DNA from: Epiperipatus broadwayi
Lineage: Eukaryota; Onychophora; Udeonychophora; Euonychophora; Peripatidae
Length of the DNA stretch: 64,000 bases
Assembly (NCBI GenBank): GCA_028023455.1
Contig: JAQFVV010000013.1
Span: 4,282,001-4,346,000, forward strand
Direction: 5' to 3'
Both the position numbers and the translations under genes were made by a program. Below are positions 1-11,569 of this stretch, piece by piece. Positions within the stretch are counted from its first letter, which is position 1. Each line of letters opens with the position of its first letter. The notes beneath the pieces were generated by a model. It worked only from the letters and a program-made list of their open reading frames with translations. It was not told the origin of the DNA and did not search any database.

Positions 1-1880
1 GATGCACCAGTTAATTATTGTTAAAATTCACTAACAACTTATTAGATCCTGACAGTAAATTCTTAATCTGTTAATCGATTCACTCCCATTTTTGGTTACT
101 TTATTTTTAAAAAACAGTTCAAAAAAATTAATCAACCCAAGAAAATCCTGTAATTGTTTTATATTTTTTAGCTTATTAGCATTCTTAACAGCCCTCACTT
201 TTTCAGGAATGGCCATTTACCTTTTTTCAAAATGATATGTCCGAGAAAAGCTAATTCATCCATTTCCTACATTGATTTTTCAGCATTTAATCCAACCCTT
301 GCTCTATTTTTCTTACACTTTTGCATAATACTTCCTGTGATTCTGAAGAAATCAATATCTTACCATAATGTGATACCACTTTCTTCAAATCTTGTAAAAT
401 GTTATTACTTTTGTTTGGAAAATATTGAAGGCTGTAGTTATACTTAGTGGTAATCTGTTACATTTAAACAAGCCAAAAGGCATTACTAGTGTGAGAATTT
501 GTGCTGTTCTTTTTGACACAGCTATTTGATGGTATGCTGAATTTAAATCCAGTTTTGCAAAAACTTTTGTATCTACTAATGTTGCCAATACTTGTCTCAT
601 GTTTGGCATTGAGTAGTCCCCTTTATTTAAAAACCTATTTACAGTAACTTTCTAATCCCCACAACATCTGATTTGCCCTGTTTTGTTATAACTACAATAG
701 GCATTCCCACTCTGAAACTTTGACAGGGGTTAATATTCCATTTGCAACTAAACCCTGAAATTTTTCTTCCACTTTGACACATTGCATGAATGGTATCTTT
801 CTTGTTTTACATATTATTGGAGTTGCATTCTCCACTAACTCCATATACACTGGGTTTGTACTCATCAAGCCTAAATCATTCTCAAATAATTTAGGAAAAG
901 TTTGTGTCATTTCTCTTTCAATCGTAATATTTTTAATTATATTAATATTGATTCTGATGGCATCGAACCATTCACCCTCTACAATGAGACTAATATTCCT
1001 TTTCACTGTATACAAAGGAAGTTTTACCTTTCTATTTCTATATTTAGTTGATACTTTAACAATTCCCTTAATATCTATTTCATTTACACTTACATCCTGT
1101 GTCTGTATGTTTGTATTCTTTATTTTCACATTATTTTCCCCTGCACTTTTTTCCCCACAGTGAGTCCAATATTATTGTGATTCTCAATTGACTATATATT
1201 TCCATCTCTACTTTTGTACCCATATCTCTAATTTTATCATGAATTTGTTTTCCACTATTTCTTTCATATTTTTTTATTGTATGAATTATACTCAATTTCC
1301 TTCTCTTCAGTTTTTTATTTTTAAATCCATCATATTTTTGTAAAGTTCCAATCTTTTTACATACTTTTGCTAGATGCCCTCCATATCTCATTTTTCCATT
1401 TGTAAAACTGTACAAAATAGCCCTTTGCTTTGCAGCAAAAACAAATAACTTTCTTATTTTTTATATTGTCAACTCCCCATCTTTGTTCTCATGTGTTCTC
1501 TCTGTTTTGTACACTAACATTTTTGAATCTTTTTCATTTCTATTTCTGAATGCCAGAGCCTGTTTAATTACTAGGTCATAAGCTAGTCCCTTTTTAATTG
1601 CAGTTGTGTACGTTAAATCTGCCTCTGTAAGAAAATTTTGATGAAGTCTATCATTTGAGATCCCCCATGATAACTGATCCAGAAATAGTTGGATTCAAAA
1701 TTGCCATAATGACAATTTTTTGATAACTTCTGCAATGCTATATTATACTCTTTAATAGTCTCACTATTATATCACTTTCTATTTCTTATCTGGATATGTG
1801 TCAAGATGTTTTGGGGCTAAAATGATCATTCAATTTTTTCACTATAGCATCATATGTGATTGATTATCTATTGGTTGCTC
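1..1880 (-). mobile_element. Ty3/gypsy-like retrotransposon remnant (gag end to RT), cut by window edge
   Basis: Read on the minus strand, gag lies at high coordinates and pol at low ones. Around 1350-1410 a degraded zinc knuckle keeps the GHLAKVC half; its first cysteines are gone. At 692-1010 is the pre-RT segment, with a run resembling the 'KPRxVPFxxxxKVExxLxxLVxxGILxPVxxSEW' block that opens gypsy reverse transcriptases. At 385-600 the RT continues with VFAKLDLNSAYHQIAV (the LDLxxAYHQI motif) and MPFGLFKCNRLPLSI. At 31-216 the start of the connection/RNase H region shows LQDFLGLINFF. The YxDD block is not visible in frame, and frame changes separate the pieces. No protease DTG/DSG site was found with confidence. 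Integrase and the downstream LTR would lie left of base 1. It is certainly a pol relic of this superfamily; the clade within Ty3/gypsy is not determined. Non-functional. Confidence 0.85.
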
Positions 1881-1889
1881 AAACATTTA

Positions 1890-3180
1890 TTTATAATATA
1901 GATACACTTATTTTTTGTTTATTGTCTTGAATATCATTCAGTACAAAAAAAAATCCAATTTGCATAATATATACGGTTGCCATTCCACTGCATTATCCTG
2001 ACTAGAGCAATAGCTCCACTCAACAACTAAAATAAGAAAAGTACCTACTATCTATCTTATTTCATAACCTTAGGCTTAGTCCCCTACAACTAGGTTTTCA
2101 AGTTTTATGACTGTGCCAACTTTTTCTATGTATTTGCAAAACAAATTATTAAAATATCACAACAAAATAGATTTAAATAGTATTCAATACATTTACAAAC
2201 TCAATATGCTAAAATTAAGTCTTTATTAATATAATAAACAAACAATGTCCCCCAGTGATACACAACTCTAAACTGCACAAGTTCAAAAATGAAATCTCCA
2301 ATGCCTTTATTATGAAATATGGTGATCCTTAACTAAAGATAGCTATTATTTGCTCGATCCCATAAATTTATAATAATCAAGCAATATAAGTTTCTATTTT
2401 ACCATTTAATAGTAAGCCCTCAGAAAGCTTCATCAGGCATATATGAAATAAAAATATCAGAACAATCTGTACAAAGTTCTAACCAGATCATTAACTTTCA
2501 GGTAACTGATACCTCGGATTGATGTCTAGTGGGTGCTGACTCTCTACTTTATTTCTTTCTGATACTGGCTAAGGATGAAGGAAACACAATTTGTCATGCA
2601 CAATTGTAAAAATGGAGAAATTCTGCTGTTTCTTTTTATCCATATCTCTGAATTTCTTTTTTATCTTCTCACTAATTAAATTCTGCATTTACAGATTCAA
2701 TTAGTATATTTTAATTTATTCAGGCAGCTTAATCATTTTCTGAGTTATTAATTAAAATTATTTTTTCTCAGGCTCTTATTTCATTAATTACAGATTTAAT
2801 CAGCTCATTTTTTTTTGTTAATTAAAAAAAACATATCTTACATATTTTCTCTTTATCATTTCGACCCCCCCCCCCCGAATTAATTTTTTCTATTTATACA
2901 AACTCCATTGTATATTTATTCTTATTTCCTTAAGGCATTCTTTTTCCTCAAATTCTTATTTATTTTTTCTTCTGGAGTACTTTTCTTTTTCTTTTAAAAT
3001 TCAATGTGCCTTTTAAAATTCCAACTTTCTCGTTTCCAGTACTTCAAATTATATTGTAACATTTATTTTTTTAATCAAGCTTTTATGTAAATATAACATT
3101 GACTACACTGATAAATTTATTAAAACTATTTTATTAATAGTAATAAAATTTGCAATGATAAATAAAGGATAAAGAAAAAT
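1890..3180. other. AT-rich intergenic DNA, no gene seen
   Basis: Many short A/T runs and in-frame stops on both strands, and no recognisable domain. A 12-base cytosine run lies at 2865-2876. No splice-like or coding-like segment is convincing. Confidence 0.5.
2865..2876. repeat. Poly(C) tract, 12 C
   Basis: Homopolymer of 12 C in very AT-rich DNA. Similar tracts occur at 46892-46901 (10), 48847-48857 (11) and 57337-57348 (12). Confidence 0.95.
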
Positions 3181-3622
3181 ATGATTTTATTTCTTTGCCA
3201 TTTAAATCGTTTTCTTATAGAATTGTATGTAAAAATAGTAATTTGTTTGGAAATAAGAAAATCGCTTGGAAAAGGGTATTCTATTACTTTGAATAATTTA
3301 TTAAATAATACAAACGAACTTTATGATAGAAAAACTATTCCTGGAGTAGAGTATATTATTTTTTGTTTTTATAAGTCAGAATAGTTTAAGCTTAAATGAA
3401 AGAATAAAGGTACATAAAAGTAGGGTTAAAAATAAATATCTTAGTTCTACTTTATATATTCATGAAAAAGATACAGGTCATACTATTAATTTTGATGAAG
3501 TTAAGGTTAACTTCTTTGAGAAAAATGAAATAAAAAGAATTAAAGAATCTTTATTACTAAAGATTTATGATTCTGAAGCAATTAACTTATTTAAAAGTTC
3601 TTTTAATTTTAAGAGTGTATGA
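3181..3622 (+). pseudogene. Penelope-like element C-terminus (GIY-YIG region), third PLE family
   Basis: The first part (to 3384) reads through ...LLNNTNELYDRKTIPG and VEYIIFC. This matches the linker and the first 'VYxIxC' strand of the PLE GIY-YIG endonuclease. A frameshift near 3365-3380 then moves to a second frame, open to the stop TGA at 3620-3622. That frame holds SLSLNERIKVHKSR (the 'RSLNERIxxHKxx' helix carrying the conserved arginine), then IHEKDTGHTINFDE and IKRIKESLLLKIYD, the usual end of a PLE GIY-YIG domain. The central 'SYIGET' block falls at the frame break and is damaged. This is only the 3' end: no RT is seen upstream, so it is 5'-truncated, which is typical of PLEs. It differs in sequence from the PLEs at 13 kb and 34 kb. 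Confidence 0.75.
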
Positions 3623-3683
3623 GGTAAGTGGAATTGTGGGTAACATTTAGTTTAAATATGTTATTATTTTGTAGTTCTTTACC

Positions 3684-3720
3684 CTTGAGAAGTCTGCTTG
3701 TAGCAGTAAAACCATTGGTT
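3684..3720 (+). ncRNA. Hammerhead-like remnant downstream of PLE ORF (degenerate)
   Basis: Sixty-odd bases after the PLE stop lies CTTGAGA, then a CTGC/GCAG stem with a short loop (3694-3706), then TAAAACC. The arrangement resembles a hammerhead core (CUGANGA, stem II, GAAAC), but both conserved boxes carry changes and no stem I is evident. PLEs are known to carry hammerhead motifs in their terminal repeats, so a decayed one is plausible here, not shown. Confidence 0.3.
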
Positions 3721-3722
3721 GT

Positions 3723-5740
3723 GTTTTAGAGATTAATTTTTTTGGCTAGTCTGTTTGAGTTGTGAATTTGGGCATAATTCTGATTATATATATATAAATT
3801 AGATTTTAAAAGTATATTTTTTACTACAACTCTTTATTTTTGAAAGCAATGATTTTTCACTGAAATCAAATTCAATAACAGAATGCAAATATAAAAATAG
3901 ACTGAATTGGAGATCTCTGGGGTACAAAGCAGCTCATTTAACTCACCAATCTCTATTTTAATTATGGAAGTTGTTAACATATTTTAGTGATCATTTGCTT
4001 TTATTTGTCTTTAAAAAAAATTTTGGACTTTGGGTTCTTTTGTCTAGATTACGTCCTTTAGATTTAATTTATCTAAAGTGTTGGTGAAGTACTAAGAAAA
4101 ATTGATTTGTGAATTGAGTAATTTGTGAGAACTTATATATAATCTGTGAAGTTTCACAAGTACAATAATAAATTTTCCACCCAATAATGCTAAGCAGTGC
4201 AAGCTATAGTAACCAACAGATGCTATAAAGTAATCATGTGATGCCTATAGTTTCACAAATGCGATCGAATTCTAATAACTGTACTTAATATATTTTAAAG
4301 TTTTATTTAAAATAATGATTAATAATCAGACCTGTTACAGCTTTGCATAAATTTCAACTTTTCAACCATCTTTAATAACTACAAAAATAAAAATAATTCT
4401 GAAATCTATTTTCATATTTAAGAAGTTATTGTTTGAGTCTCAGAAATAAAAAACTGAATTTTGATCGAGAAATTTTTGGCTTTTGCATTCATCTTTCTAC
4501 TATTAGTTAAATATAAACATTTTTATATTTAAAAAAAAATCATAAAATTAATTGAATTTTCTGTTTACCCATCCATTTATATACTGCACAGTATTATTAA
4601 ATCAAGATGTTAGTAAAAATATAATTTGAATAAGTATATATATGTTGTGATTCACACACATTCGCATGTATGTGTATAAAACACATTATTTTAATCCTTA
4701 GCAAGGTTTATATTAAAGAGTTGGTCGGTTAATTTGTTCTGAGACTAAGAACTCCATCTGAATACTAAAGCAAAATGCAATTAAATTGATAAACAGAATC
4801 CTGACTTAGACAGCTTTTTCGTTTATATGATATATAATAAAATTACTTACCTGTAATAAATTTCACTCTGGCATCTAAGGAACTTCTAAATATTCTCAGC
4901 TATCAAATTAAAATCAAGAAGTTTATAATTTTATTATACCTACTAAAAATCTAGTTTTTAAATTCTGAATAGTTTCCTGAGCACCTATTTGCATTTCTAT
5001 AAATTTCTATTATTGAAAATGCAAGATATATTTCTAATATTAACCATTATAACCTTGCAAGTAATTTAATTATTAATATATAAAAATTCTTTTAAAATTT
5101 GGATTGGGGATTGACGGCACAGATTTTTCGAAATAAATATATAAATTAATCTTAAATCTGTTGTTTTATAAAAGAGAAACACAAAGCTACTTATTCATAT
5201 TTTCTTAAAAAGCAGATTTTGTTTTTAACCCTTGGTTCATTTTTAATTTATGTGTGTGTGTGTGCGCGTGTGTTTCTGTATATATTTAGAATAATTCAAA
5301 GCTTTAAAAAAAATGGAGTTGAGATTATAATGTTATTTATTCACAATTAACTGTGACGTCTTGATTTTTTTAATTATCATGAATCAAAAAAATTAATTGT
5401 CTTTAGGCCACTAGCAAAAATAGTTTGTTTTAAAATAATTTTATCAGAATTAAAAAATTAAAATAGCATTAACTTTTATCAAATTTACATATCAAATAGA
5501 ATCCAAAATGCAACCAATGGATATTTTATTAATTGCAATTATTAGTTGTTTAAATGAGATGCTTACAAGAGTAAGAATAATTCTTTGATTCAGTTATTCA
5601 ACATTAGTATTAATTATCCCTCTATCTCATTTGGAGTCCATTAATTACAACAGCCACTCCAATTTATTAATTATTAGATCAGTACTTTTTAGATTAAAGG
5701 ATATATAAAAGGTATGGGGGGAGCACAGAAGATTTGAAAA
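3723..5740. other. AT-rich DNA, nothing recognised
   Basis: No coding-like frame on either strand. It contains a (GT)n/(GC) microsatellite at 5251-5272 and short TA runs. It may include decayed 3' tail of the PLE at 3181-3622. Confidence 0.5.
5251..5272. repeat. (TG)n microsatellite
   Basis: Alternating TG repeats with an interrupting GCGCG. Confidence 0.9.
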
Positions 5741-5744
5741 ATAC

Positions 5745-6060
5745 AGAACTGATCTAAAAATACCAACTAAATGTATATTGATTTGAAGAAATAAAAAGAG
5801 ATCGAATTATATTATATATATATGTAGCTAACTTAGTTGCAGTAGTTACTTCTCTATGATGAAATGCTCTATCTTTTAACTTGTTAAAAGCAACAGCAGC
5901 ACATTGGAGTCTGTATTGAATCTCTACATCCAAGTCCACATTTCTATTTACAAAATTACCATGGTATTAAAACTGATTTACAGTCTCAAACTGATAATAG
6001 TCTAAGCTAAAATTTATTGAAGATGTTATTTCCATCACTGGGTGTTAAAGAACTTGACTT
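5745..6060 (-). pseudogene. RTE-like LINE reverse transcriptase, C-terminal fragment
   Basis: The minus strand reads NRNVDLDVEIQYRLQCA, then AFNKLKDRAF, HHREVTTATKLATYIY and SLF. This matches the block after the RT fingers/palm in RTE-type LINEs ('...xxDxEIxxRLxxAxxAFxxLxxRxFxxxxLTxxTKLxxYxAVxLxxLLYGxETW'). A few residues upstream (5950-6030) also fit in a shifted frame (QFETVNQF). Stops and a frame change are present. The rest of the element is missing, and its upstream end abuts the hammerhead foldback starting near 6079, which may have inserted into the LINE. Confidence 0.65.
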
Positions 6061-6236
6061 TCTTGAACATTAATTAATAAACCATTAAGCATCACATGAT
6101 CACATTTCCTATACTAGCACATTAATTGTTGATAAACAGAGCAAAACTCTCCATACAGTATTGCCACCTGTGCTAAACAGAGTAATCAATGGATGCCAGA
6201 AGGCTTGTGCATAAAATCCCTATCTAATGACTACTC

Positions 6237-6295
6237 ATCCAATATCCCCAGACTAGTTTCTGGCTTGTGGCCTTTGTCAGTGAGGAGCTTTGGAT
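6237..6295 (-). ncRNA. Type I hammerhead ribozyme, core mutated
   Basis: The minus strand reads outer stem I strand ATCCAA, inner strand CCTCA, core CTGACAA (consensus CUGANGA, so G8 is lost), stem II GGC/GCC, box GAAAC, loop TA, GTC cleavage triplet, then TGGGG and TTGGAT closing stem I. The structure is preserved but catalysis is expected to be poor because G8 is changed. Confidence 0.75.
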
Positions 6296-6648
6296 CTGAG
6301 AGCACTGCATCTAGATCTTAGGATCTAATGCAATCCTCTAGCAACCACCTTTTATCTCTACTTAACTACAAAACTATGAGAATGAAATTGAAAACACAAA
6401 AAATATTTTCAATCTAAGCTCAATAGCTTATATAGTCATATGGTGGCTATGGTTGTAAAAGAGCCAAAGACACCAAAATGTATGGGTGCTGAACTGAGTT
6501 CAGACCCATATGACTATATATAGCTATTGAGCTTAGATTGAAAATATTTTTTGTGTTTTCATTCTCATAGTTTTGTAGTTAAGTAGAGATAAAAGGTGGT
6601 TTCTAGAGGGTTGCATTAGATCCTAAGATCTAGATGCAGTGCTCTCAG

Positions 6649-6706
6649 ATCCAAAGCTCCTCACTGACTAAGGCCACAAGCCAGAAACTAGTCTGGGATA
6701 TTGGAT
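6649..6706 (+). ncRNA. Type I hammerhead ribozyme, core mutated
   Basis: Partner of the ribozyme at 6237-6295, in the right arm. The core reads CTGACTA instead of CUGANGA, again hitting G8. GAAAC, TA, GTC and both stem I helices are kept (one G lost in the inner strand). Probably inactive. Confidence 0.75.
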
Positions 6707-7167
6707 GAGTAGGCATTAGATAGAGATTTTATGCACAAGCCTTCTGGCATCCATTGATTACTCTGTTTAGCACAGGTGGCAATACTGTATGGAGAGTTTT
6801 GCTATGTTTATTAATTAATAAACCTGAGATCTTTACAAGTTGCATTTAAAACATTAAGAACATTCTATAAATCATTTTTTGAACTGGCAAAAATAGCACA
6901 CTCAACAGCATCCTGTAATTTTTTTAAACCATCATTATTAATTAAAAAAAATCATAATAATAAACCTCTTTTCTCTTTAAAAATATGGCTCCAAATGATC
7001 TTTCATATATAAAAAATCCAATAGAATTACATTCTTCCTTTTTCTTTTTAAAAACTTTTTTATTTATTTACATGAACCCATATACACTCCAATACCTTAT
7101 GCATATGTTTCCAATATTTCAACCATCTCCTTGCAGTCATTATCAAGGATATATATATATATATCAT

Positions 7168-7340
7168 TAAAAACCAATCAACACTTAGACAATCCCAATA
7201 TCAATAACAATCAACAATTTTAAACTGTTGCCAAGGCAACCTCCTTTTAACAATAAAGTTGGAATCCCACTTTTATTAATGGTCTAATATACTTATATAG
7301 ACACTAAAGATTGCAACTTGACCACAGTGAGTGAAATTAT
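7168..7340 (-). repeat. SINE-like dispersed repeat ending in TA microsatellite
   Basis: This stretch, containing CAACACTTAGACAATCCCAA and the small inverted motif GTTGCCAAGGCAAC, recurs at 7525-7600 (partial), 19805-19925 (opposite orientation) and 31908-32045. At 7.1 kb and 19.9 kb the CAACACTTAG side sits next to a (TA)n run, as expected if the element ends in, or integrates at, microsatellites. No A/B boxes recognised. Minus is chosen because the microsatellite would then be the 3' end. Confidence 0.6.
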
Positions 7341-7524
7341 TGATACAAAGAAGTTTAAATAAACCTTTTTAAACTGGTAAATATAACCTATATGAATGCA
7401 GACTAATAAATAGTCAATTATAACATTATAAACTGCAATTGTAATTCTCAAATTGCACCCAAAGTATTAGTTAAATAATAAGTGTAATAATGCTCAAGGA
7501 TAAATGGGTTTATAAGTAATAATT

Positions 7525-7620
7525 AAAAACCATTCAACACTTAGACAATCCCAATATCAATAACAATCAACATTTTCAAACTGTTGAAATTCATAATATA
7601 ATATTTTTTAATCATCTATA
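7525..7620 (-). repeat. Partial copy of the 7168 repeat
   Basis: Repeats about 60 bases of the 7168-7340 unit nearly exactly, then diverges into AT-rich DNA. Confidence 0.6.
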
Positions 7621-8390
7621 TATATATATAATTATAATTGAAATAATATTTTTAACAGTTTATAAACAATTACAAACAATCTTAAAATCTGAAGAAGTAC
7701 TTTCGGTTACTTTCTAACCTGCCTCAACTGCCATTAAATTCAAAAACCAAAAGCGGAAGCAAATGTCATCAATTCAAATTCCACGAATCTTGTATTTTAA
7801 TGTTAGAAGCTTGTCGATTTATTAAATGCATTTTATTTCTGTTTATAAAAATTGCCGCTTTAATTTTTCTTTTACTATGGTTTCTCTCTTCATGAAGAAT
7901 TTTCACATTTTCAAAATTAAATTTAAATTTATATTTACATGTTTTTTCGTGATCAAAGAAAACTGAAGAAGATATACGTTTTTCATTATATAAATTTTAC
8001 TATTACAATTACTTACCTCCCCCAATTCTTTATTTCTTATACCAATTTTTTATTACATTTTACACAAACATTTACAAATTCAGCAATATCAACAATTTCT
8101 TATATATTACTATTTATATACTACTATAAATTACTTATAATTAAAATCATTGTTTAACAATTTGTTCTATTTAAAACTGGTTTTCTTTGTTAATATACAA
8201 ACTTTCTTTTAACATTATTTCCCTATATAATTAACTTTTTTACCATATTTATATCAAAATTTTTATGTTTAAAATCTTTATCTATGTATATAAATAACAC
8301 AATAACTCTGTCAAATAATGTAAATTATTGTGCATGTATAAAATGTGACAACCAGAGCAGAAAAAAATCAAAAAATGTTAAACACTAATA
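7620..8390. other. AT-rich DNA, nothing firm
   Basis: No domain recognised. At 7689-7722 CTGAAGAAG is followed by a stem-like GTAC...GTTAC, faintly like a hammerhead core, but no GAAA box follows. Confidence 0.4.
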
Positions 8391-8591
8391 TTATTTTGCC
8401 AAGCACTTTTGGTACCATATACCAGACTCTTGTATATAAATATTTGAATTCTTACCATTTAAATGCTGTTTCAATCTGGTATTGGGTTTATTTTTGTTGT
8501 GGTAATATATGATACATTCTTGTTTTCTTTCTTGCACTAAATCTAGAATCCAAGAAGATGTGTTTCTTATTTTTGCTTTTAACTGATTCAA
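8391..8591 (-). other. Open frame of unknown origin, possibly LINE 3' part
   Basis: A 66-codon minus-strand frame rich in K/N/Q lies directly downstream of the LINE RT remnant. It matches no domain I recognise. It may belong to the LINE's C-terminus or be chance. Confidence 0.2.
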
Positions 8592-8594
8592 ATT

Positions 8595-10400
8595 AAAAAT
8601 GTCCCCATCAAACTTATATCATATCTTGATCCACTTGATTAAGCCATCTATAAAAATCAATTCCAAAGACCATTGTTCATAAAAATTGAAAACAAAGTTA
8701 GAGCAAGAACACATCTTTGTTTAACACAAGTTTTCATTTAAATAATAACACTTCCTCTTATTCCATCTTATAGAGGGTGCGTAATTCAAATAAATTTTGG
8801 TTGACAACTAATTAATTTTAAATAATGCCATAGACCTGTCTTATTAATTGAATCAAATACCTTGCCCAAATCAACAAAAGCAATATATAAATATTTTGTC
8901 TCTGACTCTTTCCTTGCATATGCCTAGCAACTAAAATCATATCTATAATGCTTCTTGATTCTCTAAAACCACGTTGAGTCTCTGATAACCATTTATCTAT
9001 AACTGGAAATATTCTATTTAACAAAATTCTTAAAAGAATTTTTGCTGTAGTGGATAATAAGATATTTTATGATAATTATTATAATCTTGTCTATTCCCTT
9101 CGTTTTTAAAAATTGAAACAATTAAATCATTCTTAAGTTTGGATGGCATAATTTTGTGAATCCAGACATCCCTAAATAATTTCAATATATTTGAAGTTAA
9201 CATATCACTCCATATTTTAAAACCCCCAAGTATTTCATCAGAACATGAAGCCTTTCCATTTATAAGATTACATAGAGCTGTTTGACTTAATTAAGTTGGA
9301 TATCTTTGTCCAAATCAATGGATATATCATTAAAAGTCATCATATCAATTTTTGTTTCAAAAGATGATTAAAATACTCTTTTCACTTGTTCAAAATATCA
9401 TTATCATCATGTAAAAGAGAACCATTGCTGAATTTAATAATATTGTAATAGTATTTCTAAATATCTAGAATGATCACAATCAGTAAATATCGGTATCTTA
9501 TTTGCAGTATTAATCCACCAATCATTTTTAAGACTTCTTGTCAACCATTGAAATTTTACCTTCAGATTTTTATATTTAATAAGTTCCACATTTAATTTAC
9601 TATCATATATTTTTTTAAAAAAATATATCACTAATATAATCAACGTTAGAAAATCAGTCATAATTTTTCTTTTGGTTAACCCAATAATAGATTTATAATA
9701 CACTCTTTAAGAGAATTCCATGCTTCAGTAATATGACTAAGTTCTAAAAGTCTAAATTAGTAATTTTAGTGTTTAATAAATATTGAAATTTAGCATGTAT
9801 AGTAAAAAAAAAAACAAATTTTTTTGTGAATAAGATTGGAATGATATCTAATTTTAATACAACTATCATTTTAATTTTAGAAGGTACTAATCTATGATAT
9901 GTCTAACAATCTGAACTTATGAGTGCACATGTAATGTGTCTTTTTTTGTATTTGTATTCCGACTCCTAAAAATAATATAATCTATTAAATGACATTGTTT
10001 TGAGAATTGATGTATCCAGTTCCTTTGTAGATTTTTTTCCTAAACAAAGCATTTGTGATAGTCAATCCACGTGGTGTGCATAAATTCAATAATAATAAAC
10101 CACTTGAATTTTACAGCCCTAATACCATTATTTCCAATAACTTTTGGTTCAATCTACTATTTGTTCCAATATGTGCATTAAAGTCATCCAGATTAAAAAA
10201 ATTGATATTTTAATGGTATTACTATGATAATTCTATCCAATGAGGAATAAAAACTTTCCTTCTCTGAATTCTCTCAATATAAGGTTGGAGAAAAGGAACT
10301 GATAAAATGATCTCTAGTACAATTGTACAAGACAAGTTTTACGACTATTAACCTTTTATTGATACAATGAGAAATCCAATAATAGAAGATACTAAATTAG
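8595..10400 (-). mobile_element. RTE-like LINE remnant (APE endonuclease and reverse transcriptase)
   Basis: On the minus strand the order from high to low coordinates is endonuclease, linker, RT. Endonuclease: about 9940-10200 reads LDDFNAHIGTNSR (the GDFNAxxG metal-site block, first G changed) and SSGLLLLNLCTPRGLTITN, a hallmark of RTE APE domains. Linker: 9434-9703 keeps LKNDWWINTANKI and HSRYLEILLQYY. RT: 8818-9060 keeps WLSETQRGFRESRSIIDMI (the TQxGFRxxRSTxDMI block) and HMQGKSQRQN. Several frameshifts and stops separate these parts, so it is dead. The catalytic YxDD segment is not seen and may lie in the eroded region below 8800. Superfamily is likely; exact clade less sure. Confidence 0.8.
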
Positions 10401-11565
10401 ATTTTACAATAAATTCCAACACCATGCATCTTCATTCAATGACTGCCCTGCCTTTCCAAAAAAACTTACTCATTCTAATAAACTTCCTTTCACTGGGAGA
10501 TAAGTTTCACTAAGAGCAGCTGTATCAGTCTTAAATCTTAACAGTTTTTTAACCACAAAAGCAATTCTCTGTTATGATCTTGAAGAGTCCGTATCAAGTA
10601 AAGTTTGTATATTTCATGTATCTATATTTTACAAAAAATAGATTTATATTTGAGATACTTACCTTTACTACTACCATCACCACTTACTACATCACTACAA
10701 CTAATATTATTCTTACTGTTATTATTTTTACCACTGAAATGAGAAATCCATCAGGTGCAACAACATAACCAGATTATATGAGCCAGGGAATTTTTAGATC
10801 ACACTTTCTATGTCCTTCCACTTCTGCGATGGGCAGGGAGTCTCTAAATAGGGTTGCCTAAACATACAATCTTTGCAAGATGAAACTCCTGACTCACTTA
10901 AATCTAATTTCCAAACCAACTCATTGGTGATTGTATTAGCTCAAGCAGAGGTGACAATTAAAATCTGCCAGCCTACCAAGCCTGTTTCTGTCATTGCTTT
11001 CTTAATTCTCAATGGGTTTGAGCTAAAAAAAGAAAGCATTAAAAAAAGGAATATTACACTTTTTACTAGAAACTTGCTATTTTTTGTCTCCAGTCAATTT
11101 CTCAATTTGGAGATAATAATTGTGAACAAATACTATTCATATTCGTAGAAAGATTTTCAATAGTTACTTTGACCTATAAGCTGTTTTTTTTTAAGTTCTA
11201 TGCATGAAAACAATTATTTGATTATTATGTACTTCAGAAGTAGCATAGAAATTGTATGCAAATTTTTTAATCTTGGGATATTCTTGTCCTAATTAAAAAT
11301 ATATTTGTATAATCCCAAATCTCTGTATTTTTCTTTCAAAATTGAGTTGTTCTGCAATTGAATGAGTTCCATTTGTAAGGAAACAGGAGTTTGTTCAATT
11401 TTTTGGGGGAAAAACATTACCTGAGACATTTTTTTGTTTGTCTTTAAAACATTCGAACAGCTTATCAATTTCATCATTAATCTTTTTTGTTTTCTTACAA
11501 GTAAAAGTATAAATTTTAATTTTGTGTTTTGAACTGTCTACACAAGATAATAATTTCCATGTGAT
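10400..11565. other. Unassigned DNA between LINE and PLE
   Basis: The stretch 10790-11010 is less AT-rich than its surroundings and may be the 5' part of the LINE. No domain recognised in the open frames at 10574-10768 (+), 10873-11148 (+) or 11289-11477 (-). Confidence 0.3.
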
Positions 11566-11569
11566 TTTT

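Larger units (their letters stand above)
6079..6835. mobile_element. Hammerhead-bearing foldback element (family 1), inverted pair
   Basis: A ~750 bp near-palindrome. The left arm (about 6079-6460) and right arm (about 6490-6830) are reverse complements, with a short centre around 6450-6510. Each arm carries one hammerhead-like unit near its middle: 6237-6295 on the minus strand and 6649-6706 on the plus strand. Outer sequences such as CTCCATACAGTA and ATCAATGGATGCC recur at 62.4-63.2 kb and 48.2 kb, so this is a dispersed family. There is no ORF. Compare PLE pseudo-LTRs in inverted orientation, or animal retrozymes; class assignment is inference. Confidence 0.8.

Noticed and set aside
774-1163. 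129-codon plus-strand open frame
   Set aside because: It is the antisense shadow of the gypsy pol remnant, which carries the recognisable motifs.
7689-7722. CTGAAGAAG with a following stem
   Set aside because: Second core box reads TAACC rather than GAAAC and no cleavage triplet or stem I was found.
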